NCBI GenBank assembly: GCA_048054495.1
Contig: JBGMQN010000118.1
Span: forward strand, 1-20,795
Length of the DNA: 20,795 nt
DNA from: JADFRG01 sp048054495
GTDB taxonomy: Bacteria > Chloroflexota > Anaerolineae > Anaerolineales > E44-bin32
Direction: 5' to 3'
In this document: piece after piece, positions 1-7,158 of the stretch
How positions within the stretch are numbered: position 1 is the first letter of the stretch
How the letters are laid out: every line of letters begins with the position of its first letter
The notes under the pieces: model-generated
What the model was told of the DNA's origin: nothing
Database searches by the model: none
What the model saw: the letters and a program-made list of their open reading frames with translations, nothing else
Position numbers and translations under genes: made by a program

Positions 1-322
1 TTCGTGGGAAAGTGGAACTCCCGCAATCCACGTTCAACTGGCTTCGACCGTGCTCAGCCCAGGTCAGGACCAGCCCGGGCGCGCCCTCCATTTGTGATAG
101 AAATCACTAACTCTCGATGACGTGCAGCACTGCCTCGCCATATGTCCTGCCACTAGCATCCAGTTAGCAGCGTAGGACCGCCCCTGGCGGGTGGGCCGCT
201 CTTGAAGGTTCGCAGTCTGCTGCTGTATCAGTAGCGGTCGCCCCCCACAAGGGCACGGCACGGCCGGCCCGGAGGTGAATACGGCGTATGACGGCCTGTG
301 AGGGTCCAAAGGAGGGTGGGGA
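1..322. other. Non-coding leader region upstream of the nonaheme cytochrome gene
   Basis: No convincing gene is visible here. The open frame on the minus strand across this stretch has atypical composition and runs into the cytochrome gene, so it is treated as a shadow. The region holds one CRP/FNR-type palindrome near 100 and, at its end, a strong Shine-Dalgarno sequence AAAGGAGG at 308-315 serving the GTG start at 323. If the promoter lies just downstream of the palindrome, the mRNA has a leader of roughly 150-190 nt, in which I recognise no riboswitch. Confidence 0.6.
93..108. promoter_or_regulatory. CRP/FNR-family operator upstream of the nonaheme cytochrome gene
   Basis: The sequence TGTGATAGAAATCACT contains the perfect palindrome GTGAT-N4-ATCAC and fits the CRP-type consensus TGTGA-N6-TCACA except for the last base. 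It lies about 215 bp upstream of the GTG start at 323. Three similar sites occur in this window, each in front of a redox gene or operon. The regulator is not encoded here, and whether it senses cAMP, oxygen, NO or something else cannot be told from the site. Confidence 0.65.
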
Positions 323-1597
323 GTGAGCGTTTGGGGTTCCTTAGTTCTGACCCTGGGCCTGGCCGCCAGCGGCCTGGCATTCTCGGCATTGGAAGCCGAA
401 GCCCAATCCGACGGTCCGGGTGTCAGCAACGATGAATGCCTAGCCTGCCACGCCGATCCGGCGCTCACCATGACCTTGGAGAACGGTGAGGTCATTTCCC
501 TCTTCATCGACCCGGAGGTCTACAACTCATCCGTACATGGCGATGGCGGATACGCCTGCGTTCAGTGTCACACGAACTTATCCGGTTACCCTCACCCGAC
601 CTTCAGGGCCGAGGATCGTAGAGACCTCAGCATCCAACTGTATGCCGCTTGCCAGCGCTGCCACTCAGGAGAGTACGAACTTACCCTGGACAGCGCTCAC
701 GATCAGGCGCGTGCGCAAGGAATCAGAGAGGCCGCCATCTGCACGGATTGTCACGGAGCCCACGATACTCTCCGGCTGACCGATGCCGAATCGGGTGAAC
801 TGTTGCCTGATTCGCGGACATGGATTCCCCAGACCTGCTCACAATGTCATAGTGTTATCTACGAGAAGTATCTAACTAGCGTGCACGGCGGCTCTCTCTT
901 GGATGAACAGAACGCGGATGTCCCGACCTGTATTGATTGTCATGGCGTGCACGATATCGAGGACCCGCGGACCTCGGCCTTCCGCCTGAAGTCACCAGAA
1001 CTCTGCGCCAGCTGCCACACAGATCCGGTACTCATGGCGGAATATGGGTTGTCCACCGATGTGCTGGAAACGTACGTCGCCGACTTTCACGGCACCACCG
1101 TGACCCTGTTCGAGAAACAGTCGCCGGATGCGGAAACGAACAAGCCGGTTTGCTTCGACTGCCACGGAGTCCACGATATCAAGCGCACCGATGACCCAGA
1201 AAAAGGGCTACATGTGCGTGAGAACCTGCTCGCCCGTTGCCAAGTCTGCCACCCGGATGCCACCACCAACTTTCCCGATGCCTGGCTGTCACACTACGTG
1301 CCCTCTGCGGAGAAATATCCGCTTGTGTTCGCCGTAGACACGTTCTACAAGTTCTTCATTCCACTCGTGCTCGGAGGGATGGGCCTGCTAGTCGCCCTCG
1401 ACCTGAGCTGGAGGCTGCGACGTCGCTTTGTTGCTCGGAGGAACGGCCACCTCCCATACGCATCCCGCGCAAGGTCAACAAGCACCGGAGCTGCCGATCC
1501 CACGCCTACGCTTTCTAATGATCCTGGTGAGGATGCGAATGGCGATCCTTCAAGAGGCGATTATCACCGACGGGAGCAGTCCGATTCAGATGAATAG
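323..1597 (+). CDS. Membrane-anchored nonaheme cytochrome c (CbcL-like c-type half)
   Basis: This 424-residue protein has an N-terminal signal peptide (about residues 1-27, AEA-type cleavage site). Nine CxxCH haem motifs follow, at residues 39, 79, 110, 140, 172, 203, 228, 277 and 306. Several have the form CxDCHGxHD, typical of bis-His multihaem cytochromes. One transmembrane helix (about 342-363) and an Arg-rich, hydrophilic tail of about 60 residues follow, placing the haems outside the membrane. The GTG start is chosen because AAAGGAGG lies 7 bases upstream. The stop overlaps the next gene, a cytochrome b, so the two are translationally linked. In Geobacter CbcL a nonaheme c-type domain is fused in this same order to a HydC/FdnI-type cytochrome b; here the two parts are separate genes. 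Likely role: accepting electrons from the cytochrome b and passing them outward. The haem count is seen; the role is inferred. Confidence 0.88.
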   Translation: MSVWGSLVLTLGLAASGLAFSALEAEAQSDGPGVSNDECLACHADPALTMTLENGEVISLFIDPEVYNSSVHGDGGYACVQCHTNLSGYPHPTFRAEDRRDLSIQLYAACQRCHSGEYELTLDSAHDQARAQGIREAAICTDCHGAHDTLRLTDAESGELLPDSRTWIPQTCSQCHSVIYEKYLTSVHGGSLLDEQNADVPTCIDCHGVHDIEDPRTSAFRLKSPELCASCHTDPVLMAEYGLSTDVLETYVADFHGTTVTLFEKQSPDAETNKPVCFDCHGVHDIKRTDDPEKGLHVRENLLARCQVCHPDATTNFPDAWLSHYVPSAEKYPLVFAVDTFYKFFIPLVLGGMGLLVALDLSWRLRRRFVARRNGHLPYASRARSTSTGAADPTPTLSNDPGEDANGDPSRGDYHRREQSDSDE

Positions 1598-2774
1598 CAT
1601 TACGCACGAGGTGAAACTGGGCAAACTGCAAACCTACAGGCGTTTCGATCGCTCCCAGCGCGTAGAGCATGCCCTGTTTCTAGCGGCCTTTACGATCTTG
1701 GCCATCACCGGCCTGGCCCAGAAGTTTGCCACCTCTCCTGGGGGCGAATTCCTGATTCGTGCAATGGGGGGGATCGAAGCCACGCGCATCATTCACCGCA
1801 CCACGGCCATCGTTCTCATGGCGATCGGCATTTACCACGTCTTGAGTTTGCTCTACCGGGTGATCGTCCGCCGCGTCAGTCTCAGCATGCTGCCTGTTGT
1901 CGAAGACGTCAAGCACCTCATGCGGGATGTGTTCTTCTATCTGGGGTTGAGAAACTCCAGAGCACGTTACGGTCGGTACTCATACGTGGAAAAAGCCGAA
2001 TACTGGGCTCTGGTGTGGGGGACGATTATCATGGCCATCACGGGCTTCATGATGTGGAATCCCATCAGCAGCGCCCGCTTCCTCCCCGGTGAAGCCATCC
2101 CGGCCGCGAAGGCCGCGCATGGCGGCGAGGCAGTGCTGGCGGTTTCGGCGATCATTCTCTGGCACTTCTACCATGTGCACCTGCGCCATTTGAACCTGAG
2201 CATGTTCACGGGCAAGATGAGCCGGGAGGAGATGGAGCACGAGCATCCGGCTGAACTGGAGGCCATTGACAGAGGCCGGGTCGCCCCAACTCCGCCTCGC
2301 GAGACGATCCGCCGCAGGGAAACTGCCTTTGTCCCGCTGGCCGCGATCCTCGCCATTGGGCTTGGGTACGGGCTCTATCAGTTCGTGACTTTTGAGGAGA
2401 CGGCCATCACTACGGTCCCGCCGGGAGAGGCCGCGCCGGCCTTCGTACCCTTGACCCCTACGCCAGCGATAGCGCTCCTCCCGACGGCCACCATTGGCGG
2501 TGTCCAGACTATGTCATGGGATGGCCGCTTCGGTGGCCTCCTGCGAGATCGCTGCAGCGCCTGCCACGGCTTTTCCACCGTCGGTGGTCTGTCTTTGGCC
2601 AGCTACGAACAAGCGCTCGCAGGCGGAAATAGTGGCCCGGCGCTGGTTCCCGGTGACCCGAAAGCCAGCCTGCTGGCTGTGGTCCAGTCGGCGGGGAATC
2701 ACCCGGGACAGCTCTCTCCGGAGGAGCTCGAGGAAGTCATCACTTGGATCGAAGCCGGCGCCTCCGAGCATTAG
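1590..2774 (+). CDS. HydC/FdnI-like membrane cytochrome b with fused C-terminal cytochrome c domain
   Basis: The 394-residue protein starts with a cytochrome b561/HydC/FdnI-type membrane domain. About four helices (near 27-45, 67-89, 138-156 and 176-198) carry candidate haem b histidines H27, H69, H83, H177, H192 and H195. A fifth helix (about 245-266) and a Pro/Thr-rich linker lead to a periplasmic cytochrome c domain with CSACH at 322-326. Such proteins oxidise or reduce membrane quinones. The ATG at 1590 overlaps the upstream gene by 8 bases and gives the usual family N-terminus. However, the ATG at 1539 has a better-placed ribosome site (GGTGAGG, 6 bases upstream) and would add 17 residues. 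The C-terminal domain closely resembles the C-terminus of the NapC-like protein encoded next. With the upstream nonaheme protein it probably forms a CbcL-like quinol oxidase module. Confidence 0.85.
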   Translation: MNSITHEVKLGKLQTYRRFDRSQRVEHALFLAAFTILAITGLAQKFATSPGGEFLIRAMGGIEATRIIHRTTAIVLMAIGIYHVLSLLYRVIVRRVSLSMLPVVEDVKHLMRDVFFYLGLRNSRARYGRYSYVEKAEYWALVWGTIIMAITGFMMWNPISSARFLPGEAIPAAKAAHGGEAVLAVSAIILWHFYHVHLRHLNLSMFTGKMSREEMEHEHPAELEAIDRGRVAPTPPRETIRRRETAFVPLAAILAIGLGYGLYQFVTFEETAITTVPPGEAAPAFVPLTPTPAIALLPTATIGGVQTMSWDGRFGGLLRDRCSACHGFSTVGGLSLASYEQALAGGNSGPALVPGDPKASLLAVVQSAGNHPGQLSPEELEEVITWIEAGASEH

Positions 2775-2817
2775 ACCGGTCCCCGCTTCGCGTTGCAGTC
2801 TATCCAGCCATTAAATA

Positions 2818-2833
2818 TGTGACATTTTTCACT
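2818..2833. promoter_or_regulatory. CRP/FNR-family operator upstream of the NapC-like cytochrome gene
   Basis: TGTGACATTTTTCACT has the TGTGA-N6-TCAC pattern seen in front of the other redox genes. It lies 43 bp after the stop of the cytochrome b gene and 10 bp before the assembly gap. The NapC-like gene therefore probably has its own promoter rather than relying only on readthrough. The distance to the true start codon is hidden by the gap. Confidence 0.65.
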
Positions 2834-2842
2834 ATCCTGTTG

Positions 2843-2942
2843 NNNNNNNNNNNNNNNNNNNNNNNNNNNNNNNNNNNNNNNNNNNNNNNNNNNNNNNNNN
2901 NNNNNNNNNNNNNNNNNNNNNNNNNNNNNNNNNNNNNNNNNN
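2843..2942. other. Assembly gap of 100 N
   Basis: Exactly 100 N, a conventional placeholder for a scaffold gap of unknown size. It removes the start codon, the membrane anchor and half of the first haem motif of the downstream NapC-like cytochrome. If the operator-to-start distance and the NapC anchor are of usual size, the real gap is probably longer than 100 bp; this is an inference. Confidence 0.97.
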
Positions 2943-4472
2943 GCATGCCATACGATGCCGCCGGAGTTCACCTCCTATCTCACTTCCCCCCACGCCCGAA
3001 TTGACTGCGTCGAGTGCCACATCGGGCGCGGATTCGTTGCCACTCGCATCACACGCAAGGCCGGCGACATAGGCCACGTCATCTCGCTCGTTTTGGAGGA
3101 TTACGAGTTCCCAATACACGCCAAGAGTCTCCGTCCGGCTCGTGAGACCTGTGAGCGTTGCCATTCTCCGGAGAAGTTCTCCGACGACAGCTTTAGGGAG
3201 ATCAAACGCTTTACACCGGATGAAGACAACACGCCTACCAGTACTTACCTGACCATGAAGACCGGTGGCGGAACCGCGCGCGCGGGCCTGGGGAGAGGCA
3301 TTCACTGGCATATAGAAAACGACGTGCGCTACCTTGCGCTGGATCCCCAAGAGCAGGAGATACCCTACGTAGCTATCTTCAACGAGGACGGCAGCGTTAC
3401 CGAATATGTCGATACAGAATCAGGCTTGGTGCCCGGAACAGTCGATCCATCTTACCTGCGCCAGATGGATTGCATCACGTGCCATAACCGCATCACGCAC
3501 CTGATCCCACCGCCGGCCGATACGGTGGATGAACTCATGTCCCGCGGCGCTATCTCACCGGATATTCCGGAGATCCGCAGAAAGGCGGTGGAGGTCTATC
3601 ACCTGGACTACCCAGACCTGGAGGCGGCTCAAGCCGGGATCGCGGAGTTGGCGGACTATTACGAGAGCAACCATCCGGAATTCTTCGCCGCGAATGGGCA
3701 ACTGGTCACAGAGGCGATCACTGCTCTCCAGGAGGCGTATCTTTCAAGCGTCTTCCCCGAGCAGAAGGCGGATTGGACATCACATTCAGACAACGTCGGG
3801 CACACCAACTCACCGGGCTGCTTTCGCTGCCACGATGGCAAGCACCTGAACGCTAAGCAAGAATCCGTCCGGCTGGAATGCAATCTTTGCCACTCGATTC
3901 CCGTCGTGGCCGGCCCGAACGATTTCATAGTCGAGATCGAGATCAGCCGCGGGCCGGAGCCGGCTTCCCACCTAAACGCCAACTGGATCGGACTACACCG
4001 AGATGTGTTCGACCCTTCGTGCAGCAACTGCCACACCATCGAAGACCCAGGCGGCACGAGCAACACCTCGTTCTGTTCCAACAGTGCCTGCCATGGAATA
4101 GCGTGGGTCTATGCCGGATTTGATGCTCCAAGCTTGCGTGAAATCCTTCGCTCGCAGCTCGATGGGGTGGCCGCCGAACCAGAGCCAGAGTTAGAAGAGC
4201 TGACGCTGTCCTATGGAGGCGCGATCGGTCCGCTGCTGGAGGCTCGCTGTGGAGCCTGCCACACGGAAGACGGGCTCCAGGGCCTGAACGTCACAACCTA
4301 CGGTACCCTGATGCGGGGCGGAATGAGTGGGTTGGCGATCATTCCCGGTGATCCGGAGGGCAGCCTACTGGTCCAGAGGCAGTCGGGCGACGAGGCACAC
4401 TTTGGACAATTCTCGACAGAGGAGCTTGCTCTGGTATTTGAGTGGATAGCGGCCGGTGCCCCGGAACAGTAG
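2943..4472 (+). CDS. NapC/NirT-like multihaem cytochrome c, 5' end lost in the gap
   Basis: Immediately after the gap the frame reads Ala-Cys-His-Thr-Met, the second half of a CxxCHxM motif as in haem 1 of NapC/NrfH proteins. A conserved Ser-Pro-His and a CVECH motif follow. The gene therefore starts inside the gap, and the ATG at 2955 is internal. Counting that Met as residue 1, haem motifs lie at 18, 66, 173, 289, 309, 356, 374 (CSNSACH, a CX4CH form) and 432, giving at least nine haems with the truncated one. The last 90 residues form a cytochrome c domain like the one ending the cytochrome b protein, in a PGDPxxSLL...WIxAGA pattern. NapC/NirT proteins are membrane-anchored quinol dehydrogenases; ImcH of Geobacter is a multihaem relative used in extracellular respiration. 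Family assignment rests on the haem 1-2 region; the acceptor is unknown. Confidence 0.85.
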   Translation, partial: ACHTMPPEFTSYLTSPHARIDCVECHIGRGFVATRITRKAGDIGHVISLVLEDYEFPIHAKSLRPARETCERCHSPEKFSDDSFREIKRFTPDEDNTPTSTYLTMKTGGGTARAGLGRGIHWHIENDVRYLALDPQEQEIPYVAIFNEDGSVTEYVDTESGLVPGTVDPSYLRQMDCITCHNRITHLIPPPADTVDELMSRGAISPDIPEIRRKAVEVYHLDYPDLEAAQAGIAELADYYESNHPEFFAANGQLVTEAITALQEAYLSSVFPEQKADWTSHSDNVGHTNSPGCFRCHDGKHLNAKQESVRLECNLCHSIPVVAGPNDFIVEIEISRGPEPASHLNANWIGLHRDVFDPSCSNCHTIEDPGGTSNTSFCSNSACHGIAWVYAGFDAPSLREILRSQLDGVAAEPEPELEELTLSYGGAIGPLLEARCGACHTEDGLQGLNVTTYGTLMRGGMSGLAIIPGDPEGSLLVQRQSGDEAHFGQFSTEELALVFEWIAAGAPEQ

Positions 4473-4482
4473 GAAGTCTCAG

Positions 4483-4635
4483 ATGACCGTTGAGGAGGCT
4501 GAGGCCAGCCTGCTCGCCCAGAAGCTGCTGGGTGCGCAGGAGCAAGGTGCCGTTATGCCTCCCGCAGGCGCCTTTTCCAGCGCACGGATTCAGATCATCC
4601 TCGACTGGATTCTGGCGGGCGCTCTCGACGACTAG
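4483..4635 (+). pseudogene. Remnant of a cytochrome c domain C-terminus
   Basis: A 50-codon frame in a different phase from the preceding gene, 10 bases after its stop, encodes the tail of the same cytochrome c module. It has EASLLAQKLLG, then MPPAG (the usual Met haem ligand), then a WILAGA ending, matching the SLL...WIxAGA pattern of both neighbouring proteins. It has no CxxCH and no clear ribosome site, so it cannot bind haem by itself. It is most likely the leftover of a deleted or recombined paralogous cytochrome. A functional small protein cannot be ruled out, and neither can an assembly error near the gap. Confidence 0.55.
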
Positions 4636-4653
4636 TACCCCTCTTCACAACCT

Positions 4654-4669
4654 TGTGACGTTTGTCACG
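4654..4669. promoter_or_regulatory. CRP/FNR-family operator upstream of the decaheme lipoprotein gene
   Basis: TGTGACGTTTGTCACG contains the palindrome GTGAC-N4-GTCAC, with TGTGA-N6-TCAC spacing identical to the other sites. It lies about 164 bp upstream of the ATG at 4833, so the decaheme gene appears to be a separate transcription unit under the same control as its neighbours. Confidence 0.68.
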
Positions 4670-4734
4670 AGGCCCGATTACATTTTCCACTAAAGCGTCT
4701 GCGAGTGATCGTAGAAGATTAACGGCGCATTAAT

Positions 4735-4776
4735 CGTGGGCGTCCCGCCCACTTGTGGGCGTGTATTTAGCCCACG
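4735..4776 (+). promoter_or_regulatory. Tandem GC-rich hairpins in the 5' leader of the decaheme gene
   Basis: GTGGGCG (4736-4742) pairs with CGCCCAC (4746-4752) around a 3-base loop. A second copy, GTGGGC (4755-4760), pairs with GCCCAC (4770-4775) around 9 bases. The outer arms CGTGGGC (4735-4741) and GCCCACG (4770-4776) can also pair, giving alternative folds. There is no U-tract, so it is not an obvious terminator. It sits between the operator and the start codon and could affect mRNA stability or translation; that function is inferred. Confidence 0.45.
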
Positions 4777-4832
4777 AACCTTAGGAGAACCTAAGAAATC
4801 GACCACGGGAACCGAGACTAAGGAGATTGCCT

Positions 4833-7016
4833 ATGAAGAGACCTACTTTACTTGCCGGGGTTGGTTTGCTGACCATCTTGGGATTTGCCACGCTTCTTGG
4901 TGCCTGTAGCACCAGCGAGACCCCCTCTCCGATCATAATCAAAGAGACCGTAGAGGTGCAGGTCGAAGTTCCAGTTAGTGTGGAGGGCAAGGTGGAAGTG
5001 CCCTTCCAGGAGCAGTGGGCCAGTTCTGGTCACGCCGATGCATCGGCGGAGGCCTTCACGCATTGGGACGAGGATGACCCGGCAGTCGTTCCGGCCTCCT
5101 GCGCAAGGTGCCACACGAGCACCGGCTATCTTGACTACATCGGCGCGGATGGAACGGAAGCCAATTCTACGGAGGGTGACCATGCCACTGGGCAGGTTAT
5201 CGAGTGCGTAGCCTGTCACAACGATGTCACGCTCGAGATGGACACGGTGCTTATGCCTTCCGGTGTAGAGCTCAGGGACCTCGGGCGAGAGGCTCGCTGT
5301 ATGCAGTGTCACCAAGGCCGGGAGTCGACGGTCAGCGTCAATGAGTTCATCGAAGGGGTTGGCGTTGGAGAGGATGATGTCAGCGAAGACCTCCGATTCA
5401 AAAACATCCACTACTATGCGGCCGCCGCTACCAAGTACGGCACCGAAGCCAAGGGTGGCTACGAGTACGAGGGTAGCACCTACGACGCCTTCTTCACGCA
5501 CGTCGAAGACTACGAGACTTGCGAGGCATGCCACGATTCGCACACCCTGGAAATCAAGATTGACGAGTGCAGCGCCTGCCATACCGATGTGAGCACGGTG
5601 GAGGACCTCAGGGACGTCCGCATGCCCGGCTCTCAGGTGGACTACGATGGCGACGGCGACATCACCGAAGGCGTCTACTACGAAATTGATGGCTTACGGG
5701 AGAAGCTTAAGCAGGCGATTCTTGCCTATGGCGCAGAGTTAGCCGGAACGCCCATTGTCTACGATAGCCAGTCCTATCCCTACTTCTTCGTCGACACGAA
5801 CGCCGACGGGGAAGCAAGTGACGATGAGGCGAATTACGGAAATCAGTACAACGCCTGGACGCCACGGCTCTTGAAGGCGGCCTACAACTACCAGTTCTCA
5901 CTCAAGGATCCGGGTGCATTCGCACACGGCGGAAAATACATCATCCAGCTGATGTGGGACTCCATCGAGGATCTGAACAGCGTGATCTCTGATCCTGTGC
6001 CGCTGGAGGATACACATGCCACTCATCAGCACCGGATCGATATGGGCCACTTCGCAGGCTCTGAGGAGGCCTTCCGCCACTGGGACGAAGACGATCCAGC
6101 CGTAGTCCCCGCGAGCTGCAGCCGCTGTCACTCGTCAGCCGGCCTCCCGCTCTTCCTCGAAGAAGGGGTAACGGTCGCCCAGGAGCCAACCAATGGCTTT
6201 CTCTGCAGCACCTGCCACACCGATCTGGAGACCTTCGCTCGCTATGAAGTGCCTTCGGTGACTTTCCCGAGTGGAGCAACGATCGACAGCGGCGATCCGG
6301 ATACAAACCTCTGCATGACCTGCCACCAGGGTCGCTCGTCTACGGTAAGCGTCGACAAAGCCTTGGATGGCAAAGCGGACGACACGGTCGACGAATCGAT
6401 CCGTTTCATCAACATACACTACTTCGCGGCCGGGGCGACGCGGAACGGCACAGAGGTTCAGGGCGGATACGAGTATCCGGGCCAGACCTATGTAGGTCTC
6501 TTCTCGCATGTCGAGCCCTACAACGACTGCACCGAGTGCCACAATGAACACCAGCTGGCCGTGCAGTATGAGCAGTGCAGCGCCTGCCACACCAACGTCA
6601 GCACCTACGAAGACATTCGCGACATCCGCATGTCCACCGCAGACTATGATGGGGACGGGGATCCCTCCGAAGGTCTATCTAAAGAGATCGAGACGGTAGG
6701 AGAAGCACTGTATGCTGCTATGCAGTCCTATGCAGCCGCCAACCCGGAGGCTGCGGCGATCGTCTACGACTCGGGCAGCTACCCTTATTACTTCATCGAC
6801 ACCGATGAAGACGGAGTGTCCGCTGGACCGAGCGAAGCCAACTACGGCAATCGCTATGCCAGCTGGACGCCAGCCTTGCTAAGGGCAGCCTATAACTACC
6901 AGTACGCTCAGAAGGATCCGGGTGCCTTTGCTCACAACGGGAAGTACGTGCTGCAACTCTTGTACGACTCCCTAAATGACATGGGCGGTGACGTTGGTGG
7001 GATGATCCGACCATAA
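4833..7016 (+). CDS. Decaheme cytochrome c lipoprotein made of two pentaheme repeats
   Basis: The 727-residue protein begins with a lipoprotein signal (LLGAC, lipidated Cys25), then a spacer rich in Glu and Val (about 36-57). The ATG is chosen because AAGGAG lies 7 bases upstream. Ten CxxCH motifs occur as two matching sets: residues 90, 125, 156, 230, 246 and 429, 458, 494, 566, 582. The offset of 336-339 residues and shared segments such as HWDEDDPAVVPASC and the CHQGR and CSACH regions show an internal duplication. Each half also carries two Asp-rich loops resembling EF-hand calcium sites (270-280 and 321-332; 604-614 and 656-667). It is likely anchored on the outer face of the membrane and carries electrons onward from the quinol-oxidising cytochromes encoded upstream. 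A perfect hairpin with a T-tract follows the stop. No catalytic enzyme signature was recognised, so electron carrier, or even filament-forming cytochrome, remain options. Confidence 0.9.
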   Translation: MKRPTLLAGVGLLTILGFATLLGACSTSETPSPIIIKETVEVQVEVPVSVEGKVEVPFQEQWASSGHADASAEAFTHWDEDDPAVVPASCARCHTSTGYLDYIGADGTEANSTEGDHATGQVIECVACHNDVTLEMDTVLMPSGVELRDLGREARCMQCHQGRESTVSVNEFIEGVGVGEDDVSEDLRFKNIHYYAAAATKYGTEAKGGYEYEGSTYDAFFTHVEDYETCEACHDSHTLEIKIDECSACHTDVSTVEDLRDVRMPGSQVDYDGDGDITEGVYYEIDGLREKLKQAILAYGAELAGTPIVYDSQSYPYFFVDTNADGEASDDEANYGNQYNAWTPRLLKAAYNYQFSLKDPGAFAHGGKYIIQLMWDSIEDLNSVISDPVPLEDTHATHQHRIDMGHFAGSEEAFRHWDEDDPAVVPASCSRCHSSAGLPLFLEEGVTVAQEPTNGFLCSTCHTDLETFARYEVPSVTFPSGATIDSGDPDTNLCMTCHQGRSSTVSVDKALDGKADDTVDESIRFINIHYFAAGATRNGTEVQGGYEYPGQTYVGLFSHVEPYNDCTECHNEHQLAVQYEQCSACHTNVSTYEDIRDIRMSTADYDGDGDPSEGLSKEIETVGEALYAAMQSYAAANPEAAAIVYDSGSYPYYFIDTDEDGVSAGPSEANYGNRYASWTPALLRAAYNYQYAQKDPGAFAHNGKYVLQLLYDSLNDMGGDVGGMIRP

Positions 7017-7038
7017 GGTCAGGAACATCCCTTTTATT

Positions 7039-7071
7039 GAGCCGGGCGCACAAGAGGCCCGGCTCTTTTTT
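7039..7071 (+). terminator. Rho-independent terminator after the decaheme gene
   Basis: GAGCCGGGC (7039-7047) and GCCCGGCTC (7057-7065) form a perfect 9-bp stem with a 9-base loop, followed by six T residues. It begins 22 bases after the stop of the decaheme gene. Read from the other strand it lacks a T-tract after the stem, so it mainly serves the + strand. Confidence 0.9.
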
Positions 7072-7158
7072 ATTCTCTGGAACTCCATGTGGCGGGCGCC
7101 CATCACGGTCGTTGCAGACTGCGCTTGGCCGATGGGCTGCGGATTCGCTAGGGGGTCG

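Noticed and set aside
64..507. Open minus-strand frame of 147 codons across the leader and start of the first cytochrome gene
   Set aside because: It overlaps a strongly supported signal-peptide/haem coding region, has low-complexity composition and lacks a ribosome site; it is a shadow frame.
2819..2842. GTG followed by hydrophobic codons right before the gap, possibly the start of the NapC-like gene
   Set aside because: The GTG is part of the regulatory palindrome, there is no ribosome site before it, and the gap prevents any frame check.
4490..4693. A 67-codon + strand frame in the region after the NapC-like gene
   Set aside because: Another frame of the same stretch (4483-4635) encodes a recognisable cytochrome c tail, so this Arg/Pro-rich frame is a shadow.
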